Of a stretch of DNA of 64,000 bases, positions 25,812-35,271 are shown piece by piece. The DNA lies in NCBI RefSeq assembly GCF_900156825.1, contig NZ_FTOV01000002.1, positions 310,001 to 374,000 of the forward strand. Direction: 5' to 3'. A program made the translations under genes and the position numbers. The first letter of the stretch is position 1. The number at the start of each line of letters is the position of its first letter. The stretch is from Chryseobacterium gambrini. Lineage in GTDB: Bacteria; Bacteroidota; Bacteroidia; Flavobacteriales; Weeksellaceae. Below the pieces are notes generated by a model. It made no database searches. It was given only the letters and a program-made list of their open reading frames with translations, and was not told the DNA's origin.

Positions 25812-27365
25812 ATGAAAAAATATATTTTTATAGCGTTAGCAGCATTATCAGTTGCTTCTTGTAAGCTTGATGATAACATTTCGCCAAACGACCCTAGCGT
25901 TGAGGCTGTAACTCCAAATTTATATTTAAGTGCAGCTCAAACTTCTAACTATAATGTACAAGTCGGAGATATTTTCGAATTATCCAACGTGTGGATGAAT
26001 AACTGGGCTGGAAATATTTATTATTTTGCCTCTCCTTATAGTGCTGAATATCAGTTACAGGTAACTTCAGCATTTACCAGAGGAAATAACTTTTGGAATA
26101 ACAGTTATCTGGCAATGAGTAGATACGCAAATATTTATAATAACCCACAAGCTGCTCAGTACTCTAATCACGCTGCGATTGCGAAGATTTTGATGGCAAA
26201 TGAAATGCAGTATATTGTAGATTTTTTTGGAGATGCTCCATTTTCTGATGCATTCAAGCGTGATGCGAATCTTACACCAAAGTATGATAAAGGTGAGGAT
26301 ATTTACAAGAATTTAGTATTGATGATCAACGATGCGATCACTAGCATTAATACTGGTAATCCTCAATTTGCAGTAGGTACCGAAGATGAAATTTTTGCTG
26401 GTAATATGACTAAATGGGTAAAACTAGCTAATACAATTAAGCTGAGATTATTACTTAGACAGTCAAAAGTTACAGATGCTACTATAAAAGCTTTTGTAAC
26501 GGCTCAACTTCAGTCTTTACAAGGAGCACAATTCTTATCTGAAACTGATGGAGATGCTACAATTAATCCAGGTTATGGTAGTGGTACTGCTGCACAGCAA
26601 AATCCATTAATCAGAAATTATGCTTATTTAAATTTTGATCAGCAAACTGAGAATATCCAAGGATATAGACTAATTGATATTTCTAGTCACTTTGCTGGTC
26701 TATTAAATGGAGCTAATGCTAAAACTACTGGAACTACTGATACTCGTCGTGGAAGTATGTACCGAGCTGTTGGTGGTACTATTAGAGGTATTACTCAAGG
26801 TGATGGTCAGATTCCTGGAACAACAGAAGCTTCTTTTTCAAGATTGGGATGGAGATTCCGTGAGATTAACGCTCAGGGTACTGCTTTTGTTGATAATTCT
26901 GGTATCAACGGAACTGTAATGAGTGTAGCAGAATCTGAATTATTGCAAGCTGAAGCAGCAGAATTGTATCCGGCAATCTTTACAAATGCAGTTGGTCATT
27001 ATAATCAGGCAATTGCATCATCATTTAGATTTTTTGGTTTAACAGCTGCGCAGGCAACTGCTTATACGACTTCTTTATCTACGAAACCTTATGGGTGGAA
27101 TGGATCTGATGGACATATTGCAGCAATTCAATATCAAAGAATGGTTGCTTTACACTTCATCAAACCACAGGAAACTTACATCAACTATTTAAAAACAGGT
27201 TATCCTGTAACTCCTTTAGCTCTTACGGCTACTCAGCCGAACAAGCCGTGGAGATTAGTATATCCTTCTAGAGAATACAATACAAACAGTGCAAATGTAC
27301 CGGTGGTAAACCAGGCAGATGTATTTGTTAAAAATCAATTTACTCCTTTCTGGAATAGAAACTAA
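25812..27365 (+). CDS. SusD/RagB-family nutrient-binding lipoprotein 1
   Basis: This 517-residue surface lipoprotein starts with MKKYIFIALAALSVASC; the lipobox cysteine is residue 17. It has the SusD layout, with alpha-helical TPR-like repeats such as AIAKILMANEMQYIVDFFGDAPFSDAF and the conserved C-terminal RMVALHFIKPQETYINYLKTGYP. It caps the partner SusC barrel and delivers ligand. It belongs to the SusD-like_2 type. Overlap in regulation with susC 1 is implied by the 26-bp gap and the shared terminator at 27387. Confidence 0.92.
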   Translation: MKKYIFIALAALSVASCKLDDNISPNDPSVEAVTPNLYLSAAQTSNYNVQVGDIFELSNVWMNNWAGNIYYFASPYSAEYQLQVTSAFTRGNNFWNNSYLAMSRYANIYNNPQAAQYSNHAAIAKILMANEMQYIVDFFGDAPFSDAFKRDANLTPKYDKGEDIYKNLVLMINDAITSINTGNPQFAVGTEDEIFAGNMTKWVKLANTIKLRLLLRQSKVTDATIKAFVTAQLQSLQGAQFLSETDGDATINPGYGSGTAAQQNPLIRNYAYLNFDQQTENIQGYRLIDISSHFAGLLNGANAKTTGTTDTRRGSMYRAVGGTIRGITQGDGQIPGTTEASFSRLGWRFREINAQGTAFVDNSGINGTVMSVAESELLQAEAAELYPAIFTNAVGHYNQAIASSFRFFGLTAAQATAYTTSLSTKPYGWNGSDGHIAAIQYQRMVALHFIKPQETYINYLKTGYPVTPLALTATQPNKPWRLVYPSREYNTNSANVPVVNQADVFVKNQFTPFWNRN

Positions 27366-27717
27366 TCTATTGAAAATAATATCTAAAAACCGCCTTCGGG
27401 CGGTTTTTTTTATTTCCAAGTGTTAAAATTTATTTTTCTAAAAAACAAAATATATGTCATGCATTATATCTTCATTTTGTTTTGATAGATAATTTTTTAA
27501 TTAAGACTCTAAATAATTCACTATCAGTGATTAAAGATATTTGTTCGTATAGTTTTTTTTATTTACTTAATGTCACTTCTTTTTTAGCAAATAATAAAAT
27601 TTGATGTAATTATTGTTGGTAATATTTGTTAATTTGATTTGTTTTAACTTTTTTTATTAAAGTATTTTGATTTATTAATGAGATTATTTGACTAAATGTT
27701 AAATTTAGCCGATTTTA
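27366..27717. other. AT-rich spacer between the two SusCD pairs
   Basis: Apart from the terminator at 27387-27411 I see no gene or repeat. The sequence is extremely A/T-rich, and the promoter of the second susC follows at 27718. Confidence 0.6.
27387..27411 (+). terminator. Terminator of the first susCD operon
   Basis: AAACCGCC and GGCGGTTT form a stem closed by a TTCG tetraloop and followed by eight T. The same CCGCCTTCGGGCGG hairpin recurs after the second pair at 32093. Confidence 0.95.
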
Positions 27718-27749
27718 TTTTGTGCTAAATATAAAATTTCACATATTTG
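27718..27749 (+). promoter_or_regulatory. Promoter of second susC
   Basis: TTTTG at 27718-27722 and CATATTTG at 27742-27749 are 19 bases apart. The start codon is at 27770. Confidence 0.65.
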
Positions 27750-27769
27750 TGATAGCAAATATAATTTAT

Positions 27770-30685
27770 ATGAAGAAATTAACAACGGGAATACTCACAC
27801 TGGTATTGTCCTCATCCCTAGCTATTGCTAATGCTCAGCAAAAGAAAAATGATACAGTAAGAACACAAGAAATTGAGGGTGTTGTTGTTACTGCGCTTGG
27901 TATTAAAAGAGAAAAAAAAGCTTTAGGATATGCAACCTCTCAAGTTGGAGGTGGAGATTTGCAAAAATCTGGTGAAACAAATGTAATTCAAGGTTTAGCA
28001 GGAAAAGTTGCAGGTGTACAGGTAACCGGAACGGCAGGCACTCCTGGTGCATCAAGTAAAATTGTTATCAGAGGGCAGAAATCAATAGAACTTAGCAGTC
28101 AGCCTCTAATTGTGCTGGATGGGCAGATTATAGATAACTCATACAATAATAATGCTGGATCCGGAACTAATATTGGAGGTGTTGATGATTCTAACAGAGC
28201 AGTTGATATTAATCCTGATGATATTGAGAGTGTGAATGTATTAAAAGGAGGTGCTGCAGCAGCTTTATATGGCGAGGGTGCAAGAAATGGCGTAATTATA
28301 TACGTTTCTAAAAAAGGACGTAAGAGAAAAGGGATAGGTATTGATTTTTCTACTACTGTAGGTTATGATATGCTAAGCAATATGATTAATTTGCAAAAGA
28401 CCTATGCAGCAGGAACTAATGGTGTCACTTATATTGATCCCGCACAATATGGTTCAGATGGTTTCCCTCTCACCGGAGGAACAAACCAATCCTGGGGACC
28501 TTTGATTTCCAGTGTATCAGGATTAAAAGCCTATGATAATGTTAAGAATTTTTATCAAACAGGTGTTACAAATAATTATAACTTAGCACTTTCTGGAGGA
28601 GGAGAAAATGGTAATTTTAGAGCTTCTTTCGGTCATCTAAATCAAACAGGTATTGTTCCTAATACAAGTCTAAAAAAGACATCCTTTAACATTAATAGCG
28701 AATATAAATTTACTGAGCAATTAAAAGTTGGGGGTGATTTCTTGTATAGTAATACAACAGGAATAAGAGCACAAAAGGGAAGTAATGTTTCAGGGATTAT
28801 GCTTTCGTTATTACGTATGCCTTCAACTTATGATGTAAGAGATTATCAAACTGCACAGGGATATAATAAGAATTATTTTTCTGCCTATGATAATCCTTTT
28901 TACACAGTTTACAATAACCCATATACCGATGAAACTAATCGCGTAATTTTTAATGGGCATATTAATTATAATTACAGTAAATCCTTAAATGCAATCGTTA
29001 GAGCAGGAGTAGATACTTATACTACTCATGCACAGCAAAATTATTCATTCTCAAGTAACGGTAATTCAACAGCAGATGGTACAGGTCAGGTCATATTGGA
29101 TACTTTTACAAAAAGTCTTTACAACTTAGATTTAATTTTTAATGGTATTTTTGATATAACAGATAATATCAATCTAAATTATAATATTGGAGGGCAGATT
29201 AATTCCACTTTTTTTAATGATCAGTATAGTGTAGGGTCTACAATGTTGGAGATAAACCAATATAATTTAAGTAATTTTTCGAACTACAAAGCCCAGAACG
29301 CAGATTATAAACAAATCAGGAGAGGGATTTTTGGATCATTAGAGTTTGGTTTCTATGATCAGGTTTATCTTACACTTACGGGGAGAAATGATTGGAATTC
29401 TGCATTACCTAAGCAAAATAATTCTTATTTCTATCCATCTATTTCTGCATCTTGGTTGTTCAATAAAACATTAGGTTTACCAAGTTGGGTAAATTTAGGA
29501 AAAATTAGAGCCTCGTATGCAAGTACATATGCTGCACCACTTTCTTATAATGTAATTACACCATATATAACGCCTCTTTTTACGGATTCATTTGGTCCAC
29601 AACTAACATCTCCATACAATAGTGTTGGTGCTTACGGTTTCTCCACAATATTAAGAAATTCAAATTTAAAACCAGAACATAATAAAGAATTTGAAATTGG
29701 ACTGGAACTGGAAATGTTTAAACGTCTTCATCTTAATGCGAGTGCTTACAAATCAACAAATTACGATTTGTTGATAACACTTCCTATTGCACCGTCTTCT
29801 GGCTATAGCACATATTATACAAACGGACCTTCAGTAGAAAACAAAGGATTAGAAGTAAGTTTAGGATATGATATTTTCAAAAAGGAAAATTTTAGCTGGG
29901 ATTTTACTCTTAATTGGGCAATGAATAGAAATAAAGTGGTAGATTTAAACGGTGTGCCCGACAATTCTGCGATGGGTAGTGATTATTTTAGTGGTAATCT
30001 TACTCCTACAATATCTCTAGGACAACCATTAGGTGTTTTTTATGGTTCTGCCTACAGAAGGGATAATTCAGGAAATTTGATTATTGGTTCAGACGGTCTT
30101 CCTATTTTAAGTTCTGAATCTCGATTAATTGGAAATCCTAATCCAGACTGGACCGGAGGTTTCAGAAATAATTTAAGATATAAGAACTTATCGTTAAGCT
30201 TCTTATTAGATTTTAGAAAAGGCGGAGATATTTGGAATGGAACGTTGGCTCGATTAAACAGATTAGGAATGACGCAGGCTTCTGCCGAGAATAGGAGCGG
30301 AACATATGTAATTCCTGGTGTACTGGAAGATGGTTCTCCCAACAATATTGCAATATCAAATAAAACTTACTATGTCAGCTATCTGGGTGATGGCTCAGGA
30401 AGTGCAAATGAAACAGCTATTGAAAAGGATATAAATTGGCTGAGATTAAGAGATGTAACTCTTAGTTACAATTTTAGTAAAGTAATTTCCCAGTCAATGG
30501 GATTATCATTTGTTAAAAATGCAGAGTTGAGCTTAAGTGCAAGAAATTTATTTCTAATTACAAACTATAAAGGAATAGATCCAGAAAACTCATTTGCAGG
30601 TTCATCATCTAATACACAAGGGTTTGATTATTTCAACAACCCAAATACCAGAAGTTATTATTTAACATTTAAATTCGGATTTTAA
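27770..30685 (+). CDS. SusC/RagA-family TonB-dependent outer-membrane receptor 2
   Basis: From the ATG at 27770 this is 971 residues. The upstream in-frame extension to 27722 lies in the promoter and is rejected. The signal peptide MKKLTTGILTLVLSSSLAIANAQ resembles that of receptor 1. A TonB-box-like EIEGVVVTALG, a plug domain with KVAGVQVTG and the signature VNVLKGGAAAALYGEGARNGVIIYVSKKG near residue 160 follow, then the barrel to the terminal KFGF. The N-terminal carboxypeptidase-D-like extension is also missing. It pairs with the SusD-like gene two bases downstream. Substrate unknown. Confidence 0.92.
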   Translation: MKKLTTGILTLVLSSSLAIANAQQKKNDTVRTQEIEGVVVTALGIKREKKALGYATSQVGGGDLQKSGETNVIQGLAGKVAGVQVTGTAGTPGASSKIVIRGQKSIELSSQPLIVLDGQIIDNSYNNNAGSGTNIGGVDDSNRAVDINPDDIESVNVLKGGAAAALYGEGARNGVIIYVSKKGRKRKGIGIDFSTTVGYDMLSNMINLQKTYAAGTNGVTYIDPAQYGSDGFPLTGGTNQSWGPLISSVSGLKAYDNVKNFYQTGVTNNYNLALSGGGENGNFRASFGHLNQTGIVPNTSLKKTSFNINSEYKFTEQLKVGGDFLYSNTTGIRAQKGSNVSGIMLSLLRMPSTYDVRDYQTAQGYNKNYFSAYDNPFYTVYNNPYTDETNRVIFNGHINYNYSKSLNAIVRAGVDTYTTHAQQNYSFSSNGNSTADGTGQVILDTFTKSLYNLDLIFNGIFDITDNINLNYNIGGQINSTFFNDQYSVGSTMLEINQYNLSNFSNYKAQNADYKQIRRGIFGSLEFGFYDQVYLTLTGRNDWNSALPKQNNSYFYPSISASWLFNKTLGLPSWVNLGKIRASYASTYAAPLSYNVITPYITPLFTDSFGPQLTSPYNSVGAYGFSTILRNSNLKPEHNKEFEIGLELEMFKRLHLNASAYKSTNYDLLITLPIAPSSGYSTYYTNGPSVENKGLEVSLGYDIFKKENFSWDFTLNWAMNRNKVVDLNGVPDNSAMGSDYFSGNLTPTISLGQPLGVFYGSAYRRDNSGNLIIGSDGLPILSSESRLIGNPNPDWTGGFRNNLRYKNLSLSFLLDFRKGGDIWNGTLARLNRLGMTQASAENRSGTYVIPGVLEDGSPNNIAISNKTYYVSYLGDGSGSANETAIEKDINWLRLRDVTLSYNFSKVISQSMGLSFVKNAELSLSARNLFLITNYKGIDPENSFAGSSSNTQGFDYFNNPNTRSYYLTFKFGF

Positions 30686-30687
30686 TT

Positions 30688-32061
30688 ATGAGAAAGCATT
30701 TATATATAGTAAGTTTTGTATCCACGATTCTACTCGGTCTTACTTCCTGTCAGCACGAATTGGATACTTTTAATGAGAATCCTAATAGCCCTACTGAGGT
30801 CTCAACTCCTACAACCTTATTAACAGGAGGCGAAATAGGAACTATAATGAATTCCACAGGTAATCTTCCCAGAACCTTAAGCTTATTTACCCAACATACA
30901 AATGGAAATCAGTTTCAGTCATTGGATTATACCAATTATTTTCTAACAGAAACAGATGTTGAAACAGATTGGGCAAATATTTACCAAGCAGGGGTAAATC
31001 TAAATCAAATCATTAAGCAGTTCGGAACTCAAGATCCTTATTATGATGGAATTGCAAGAGTTTTAATGGCGATTAATATTGGTTATGCTACAGATGTTTG
31101 GGGAGATGTTCCTTTTTCCCAGGCTTTTCAGGGGATCAACGGTCTAAGTCCCAAATACGATAGCCAAGAGCAGGTAATTTCTCAAATTCAGACATATTTA
31201 GATACGGCAATTACAGATTTTTCAAAACCTGTAAGCGCTAATAAGAATATACCTTCTTCCAATGATATTTTTTATGGAGGAGATATAAGTAAATGGAGAA
31301 AGCTTGCATATGCATTAAAAGCGAGATATGCTTTAAGATTAACACAAAGAGATGGAAGCGCTGCTGCTCAGAAAGCATTAAACTATCTTCAAAATTCATT
31401 TACTTCTAGCAGCGATAATTTAGTTGCAACTTTTGATGGAGGGAATAATCAGAATCTCTGGTATGGATTTAGTAATCAAAGATCAGGGTATATGTCGATG
31501 GGAAAATATTTTGTAGATATTCTTAAAAATAACAATGATCCAAGACTTACATATTTTGTAGGATTAGATAGTCATAATCCTTCAGGTTATTCAGGTTCTG
31601 CTCCAGAAGATGCTGATACTGATGCTTCTCCGTTTGGAAGTTTTTTTGCAGGAAGTGCAAGTACATCTAATATAATTTTTAGTTACAGTGAGATTAAATT
31701 TATTGAAGCAGAAGCTCAGTTCAGATTAGGAAATGCAACGTCAGCTCAGGCGGCATTGAAAGCTGCTGTAAGCGCTTCTTTAGTAGACGTTACAGGATCA
31801 GATAATCCAATATTTGCAAATACAGCATCAGCAGCTGTCACTTTACAAAATATCATTACTCAGAAGTATATTGCATTGTTTACGACTATAGAGCCATATA
31901 ACGATTGGAGAAGAACAGGCTTTCCTGCTTTGACACCTAATCAAAATAGTCAGTCAAAGAAAATTCCTCTTAGATTAATTACTCCAAAATCTGAGCGGAC
32001 TTTAAACACTAACGCTACAGTTGTAGGAGATTTATATGCTCCTGTCTGGTGGGATAATTAA
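30688..32061 (+). CDS. SusD/RagB-family nutrient-binding lipoprotein 2
   Basis: This 457-residue lipoprotein begins MRKHLYIVSFVSTILLGLTSC with lipobox cysteine 21. It has SusD-like helices (YDGIARVLMAINIGYATDVWGDVPFSQAF and KFIEAEAQFRLGNATSAQAALKAAV) and the C-terminal YNDWRRTGFPAL motif. It is two bases after its SusC partner and shares its terminator. Its sequence is only distantly like the first SusD, so the two systems probably take different ligands. Confidence 0.92.
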   Translation: MRKHLYIVSFVSTILLGLTSCQHELDTFNENPNSPTEVSTPTTLLTGGEIGTIMNSTGNLPRTLSLFTQHTNGNQFQSLDYTNYFLTETDVETDWANIYQAGVNLNQIIKQFGTQDPYYDGIARVLMAINIGYATDVWGDVPFSQAFQGINGLSPKYDSQEQVISQIQTYLDTAITDFSKPVSANKNIPSSNDIFYGGDISKWRKLAYALKARYALRLTQRDGSAAAQKALNYLQNSFTSSSDNLVATFDGGNNQNLWYGFSNQRSGYMSMGKYFVDILKNNNDPRLTYFVGLDSHNPSGYSGSAPEDADTDASPFGSFFAGSASTSNIIFSYSEIKFIEAEAQFRLGNATSAQAALKAAVSASLVDVTGSDNPIFANTASAAVTLQNIITQKYIALFTTIEPYNDWRRTGFPALTPNQNSQSKKIPLRLITPKSERTLNTNATVVGDLYAPVWWDN

Positions 32062-32092
32062 AACAATAATTTTAATTTTCTTCATATTTATT

Positions 32093-32113
32093 CCGCCTTC
32101 GGGCGGTTTTTTT
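32093..32113 (+). terminator. Terminator of the second susCD operon
   Basis: CCGCC-TTCG-GGCGG followed by seven T, the same hairpin as at 27387. A TATATTTG promoter-like box for argS begins at 32121. Confidence 0.95.
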
Positions 32114-32169
32114 ATTTCCGTATATTTGCAGAGCAGAAAAAGACTCATTCGTTTTTTAAATAACAGACA

Positions 32170-34284
32170 ATGAATATTAAAAATATAATAGAAGAAAAAC
32201 TTTCGGAGGTTATTTTAAATGTGTTTCAGTTGAAAGACATTAATCTGGAAGTTCAGGAAAATAAAACAGAATTTGAAGGAGATTTTACGATTGTTACTTT
32301 CCCTTTGGTAAAGCAGTTGAAGAAAAATCCGGAAAGTATCGGTGTAGAACTGGGAGAAGCTTTAACAGAGCAGACCGATTTACTGGAAAGTTTTAATGTC
32401 GTAAAAGGCTTCCTTAATATTAAAATCAGAAATCAGTTTTTCGTAGACAATTTTACATCTGTTTATAATGGTTTCGATACTATAGAAAAGAAAAATGCTA
32501 CGGTTATGGTAGAATATTCTTCTCCAAATACCAATAAGCCGCTACACTTAGGTCACGTAAGAAATAACTTATTAGGTTTTTCCGTTGCTCAGATCTTGAA
32601 AGAAGCGGGATATGATGTCATTAAAACGCAGATCATCAACGACAGAGGAATTCATATCTGTAAATCCATGTTGGCTTGGGAAAAGTTCGGAAAAAACGAA
32701 ACTCCGGAATCTACCAGTACAAAAGGAGATCATTTCGTCGGAAAATATTATGTGGAATTTGATAAGGAATTGAAAAATCAGACCAATACTATCTTCAATG
32801 ATTTCAGAGTAAATAAATTTGATCAGTTTGACACTCCTAAAAAAGAGGAAGTTAAAACATTAAATGAAAAAATAAATACTCTTGAAGCTAAGAAAAAAGA
32901 ATTGCTTCAGACAGTAGATATTTCTGAACTTTCTGCATTGCATGAAGAGTTCGAAAAACAGTTCAAAGAAGCTTTAAATAATGATTCTTTGATTTCTGCT
33001 GTTCCTAAAAAAGTTGAGGAAATCATTTCCAGAAAGAATAAGGAAGAAAATATTTCTGACGAAAAAGAACTGGAAACCATTAAATCTCAGACCAAAGTTT
33101 TTCAGAGTATTTTTAAAGAAGTATTGGAAGCTGAAGGCAAGCTCGAAGCTGAAAAGTCCAATCTGAAAGAGATCTGTAAACCGGTGACTGAAATCATGAA
33201 AGAAGCGCAACAGATGCTTCTGGACTGGGAAAACGGTGACGAAAAAGTAAGAAACCTTTGGAACGAGATGAACTCTTGGGTTTACAAAGGATTCAACGAA
33301 ACATACAACAGATTGGGCGTAGATTTCGATCAGGTTCAGTATGAAAGCAATACGTATATTTTAGGAAAAGATTTGATTCAGGAAGGTCTGGAGAAAGGAG
33401 TGCTTTATCAGAAAGAAGATGGCTCGGTATGGTGCGATCTTACCGATGAAGGTCTGGATCAGAAATTACTGCTTCGTTCGGACGGAACTTCCGTGTATAT
33501 GACGCAGGATTTGGGAACTGCGGTAGAGCGTTTCAAGCAGAATGATATTCAGAAACTGATTTATACCGTTGGAAACGAGCAGGATTACCATTTCCAGGTT
33601 TTGTTTAAAATTTTAGGAAAATTAGGATATTCCTGGGCAGATCAGTTGTATCATTTGTCTTACGGAATGGTAGAACTTCCGAACGGAAAAATGAAATCGC
33701 GTGAAGGAACCGTAGTAGATGCAGATGATTTAATGCAGGAAATGTATAAGGAAGCAAAAGCAATTACCACTGAACTAGGAAAACTGGAAGGTCTTACCGA
33801 CGAAGAAAAAGAAGCTTCTTACGAAATTATCGGGCAGGCTGCGTTAAAATATTTCATGCTGAAAGTTGATCCTAAGAAAAAAATGCTGTTCAATCCGGAT
33901 GAAAGTGTAGAATTTGCAGGAAATACAGGACCTTTCGTTTTATATACTTACGCACGTATTCAATCGGTATTATCTAAAGCTAATTTTGAATTTAAAACGA
34001 CTTCAGATCTGGCTTTGAATCAATATGAAAAAGAACTTATTATGCTTTTGTCCAATTACAAAGGTACGGTAGAGAAAGCAGCAGAATTATTAAGTCCGGC
34101 ATTCTTAGCCAATTATGTGTATGATTTGGTAAAAGCTTACAATTCGTTCTATCAGAGCAATCCGATTATCAGTCAGGAAGACGAAAATCTGAAACAGTTC
34201 CGATTGAATTTATCAGATCTCACAGCAAAAACCATAAAAAAATCATTAGGCTTACTCGGAATAAAAACCGTAAACAGAATGTAA
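32170..34284 (+). CDS. argS: Arginyl-tRNA synthetase with a large internal insertion
   Basis: This class I synthetase charges tRNA-Arg. The HIGH motif is PLHLGHVRNN at about residues 124-133, the KMSK-type loop is GKMKSREGT, and the Arg-tRNA-synthetase N-terminal additive domain and C-terminal anticodon-binding DALR domain are recognisable. At 704 residues it is about 110 longer than usual. The extra length lies at about residues 205-340, between FVGKYYVEFDKE and AQQMLLDWENGDEKV. It is highly charged and helical (KTLNEKINTLEAKKKELL, KVEEIISRKNKEENIS), reading as a coiled coil inside the catalytic domain. The ORF is intact and the flanking catalytic motifs are normal, so the enzyme should work. 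The gene is monocistronic and ends at a strong terminator. Confidence 0.95.
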   Translation: MNIKNIIEEKLSEVILNVFQLKDINLEVQENKTEFEGDFTIVTFPLVKQLKKNPESIGVELGEALTEQTDLLESFNVVKGFLNIKIRNQFFVDNFTSVYNGFDTIEKKNATVMVEYSSPNTNKPLHLGHVRNNLLGFSVAQILKEAGYDVIKTQIINDRGIHICKSMLAWEKFGKNETPESTSTKGDHFVGKYYVEFDKELKNQTNTIFNDFRVNKFDQFDTPKKEEVKTLNEKINTLEAKKKELLQTVDISELSALHEEFEKQFKEALNNDSLISAVPKKVEEIISRKNKEENISDEKELETIKSQTKVFQSIFKEVLEAEGKLEAEKSNLKEICKPVTEIMKEAQQMLLDWENGDEKVRNLWNEMNSWVYKGFNETYNRLGVDFDQVQYESNTYILGKDLIQEGLEKGVLYQKEDGSVWCDLTDEGLDQKLLLRSDGTSVYMTQDLGTAVERFKQNDIQKLIYTVGNEQDYHFQVLFKILGKLGYSWADQLYHLSYGMVELPNGKMKSREGTVVDADDLMQEMYKEAKAITTELGKLEGLTDEEKEASYEIIGQAALKYFMLKVDPKKKMLFNPDESVEFAGNTGPFVLYTYARIQSVLSKANFEFKTTSDLALNQYEKELIMLLSNYKGTVEKAAELLSPAFLANYVYDLVKAYNSFYQSNPIISQEDENLKQFRLNLSDLTAKTIKKSLGLLGIKTVNRM

Positions 34285-34288
34285 AAAT

Positions 34289-34320
34289 AAAAAACCTTCA
34301 GAACGCTCTGAAGGTTTTTT
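34289..34320. terminator. Bidirectional terminator between argS and yihY-type gene
   Basis: AAAAAACCTTCAGA and TCTGAAGGTTTTTT form a perfect 14-bp stem with a four-base loop between convergent genes. Confidence 0.95.
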
Positions 34321-34323
34321 ATT

Positions 34324-35259
34324 TTAAGCTTTTTCAGCATTCATTTTCTCTTTTAAACTGTCTTCATACAATTTCGCATCGCTCCATTTTGCGTGTTTCG
34401 ATGGTAAAATGGTATATCCTTTTTTATAGGCGTAAACTTTCGTGTATTCTGCGCCAAAGAAAATCAGCATACAGGAATAATTAATCCACATCATGATCAG
34501 GATCACGGTTCCTGCAGCTCCGAAAGCGGAAGTAGGTTTCGTGGTTCCGAAATAAAGACTCAGTAAAAATTTACCCAGAGTAAACAATATTGCCGTTAGA
34601 AAAGCTCCGTTCCAAACCGGTTTCCAACGCATTCTTACATCAGGAAGAATTTTAAACATCAATGCAAAAAGCAACATGACAATGGCAAAACCGATTCCGA
34701 AATTCACAAGCTGAACAATAAGATAAGTTTCCAGTCCAAAATAATTCGTAATCCAGTTATTCAGAATGCTGATCATTGAAGAAAGCACCATTGTAATCAT
34801 CAGCAAAAAACCGATAATCAGGATCATTCCTAAAGAGTTGGCTCTGTCCATTAAAAATTTAACGAATGCTTTCTGAGGAGTTGCCTGAACATCCCACAAA
34901 TTATTAAGCGAGTGCTGAAGCTGAAAGAAAAGAGTAGTGGAACCGAAAACTAATGAACCGACTCCTACAGCTTTCATAAAAATATTTTCTCTGTCAATTA
35001 AAGCCCCTGCAATCATGTCCTGAATACTTTTTGCAACATCTTTTCCCATGATTCCGCTGATCTGATTCGTGATTTCTCCGCGAATGGCTTCCTCTCCAAA
35101 GAAATATCCTGCAATCCAGATGATGATAATTAAAAGCCCGGGAATTGAAAAAATAGCGTAATAGGCAAGACTTGCGGCATCACTTGAAGCCGAAGAGTTA
35201 TTCCATTGTCTGAATGATTCTTTTAATGTTTCCCAGAAAAATTTTAATTGTTCGATCAT
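34324..35259 (-). CDS. YihY/BrkB-family inner-membrane protein
   Basis: This 311-residue protein has about six transmembrane helices. Family hallmarks are SDAASLAYYAIFSIPGLLIIIIW near residue 25-47, GSTTLFFQLQHSLNNLWDV near 110-125 and the late helix TVILIMMWINYSCMLIFFGAEYTKVYAYKKG. It was once called ribonuclease BN, which is wrong for this family; transport or envelope roles are proposed. It is the last gene of the tamB-tamL operon, 12 bp after tamL, which hints at an envelope function. Confidence 0.88.
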   Translation of the reverse strand: MIEQLKFFWETLKESFRQWNNSSASSDAASLAYYAIFSIPGLLIIIIWIAGYFFGEEAIRGEITNQISGIMGKDVAKSIQDMIAGALIDRENIFMKAVGVGSLVFGSTTLFFQLQHSLNNLWDVQATPQKAFVKFLMDRANSLGMILIIGFLLMITMVLSSMISILNNWITNYFGLETYLIVQLVNFGIGFAIVMLLFALMFKILPDVRMRWKPVWNGAFLTAILFTLGKFLLSLYFGTTKPTSAFGAAGTVILIMMWINYSCMLIFFGAEYTKVYAYKKGYTILPSKHAKWSDAKLYEDSLKEKMNAEKA

Positions 35260-35271
35260 TGATGGTTTGGT

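Noticed and set aside
27722..27769. Upstream start for the second SusC
   Set aside because: The extra 16 residues fall in the promoter and before a typical signal peptide.
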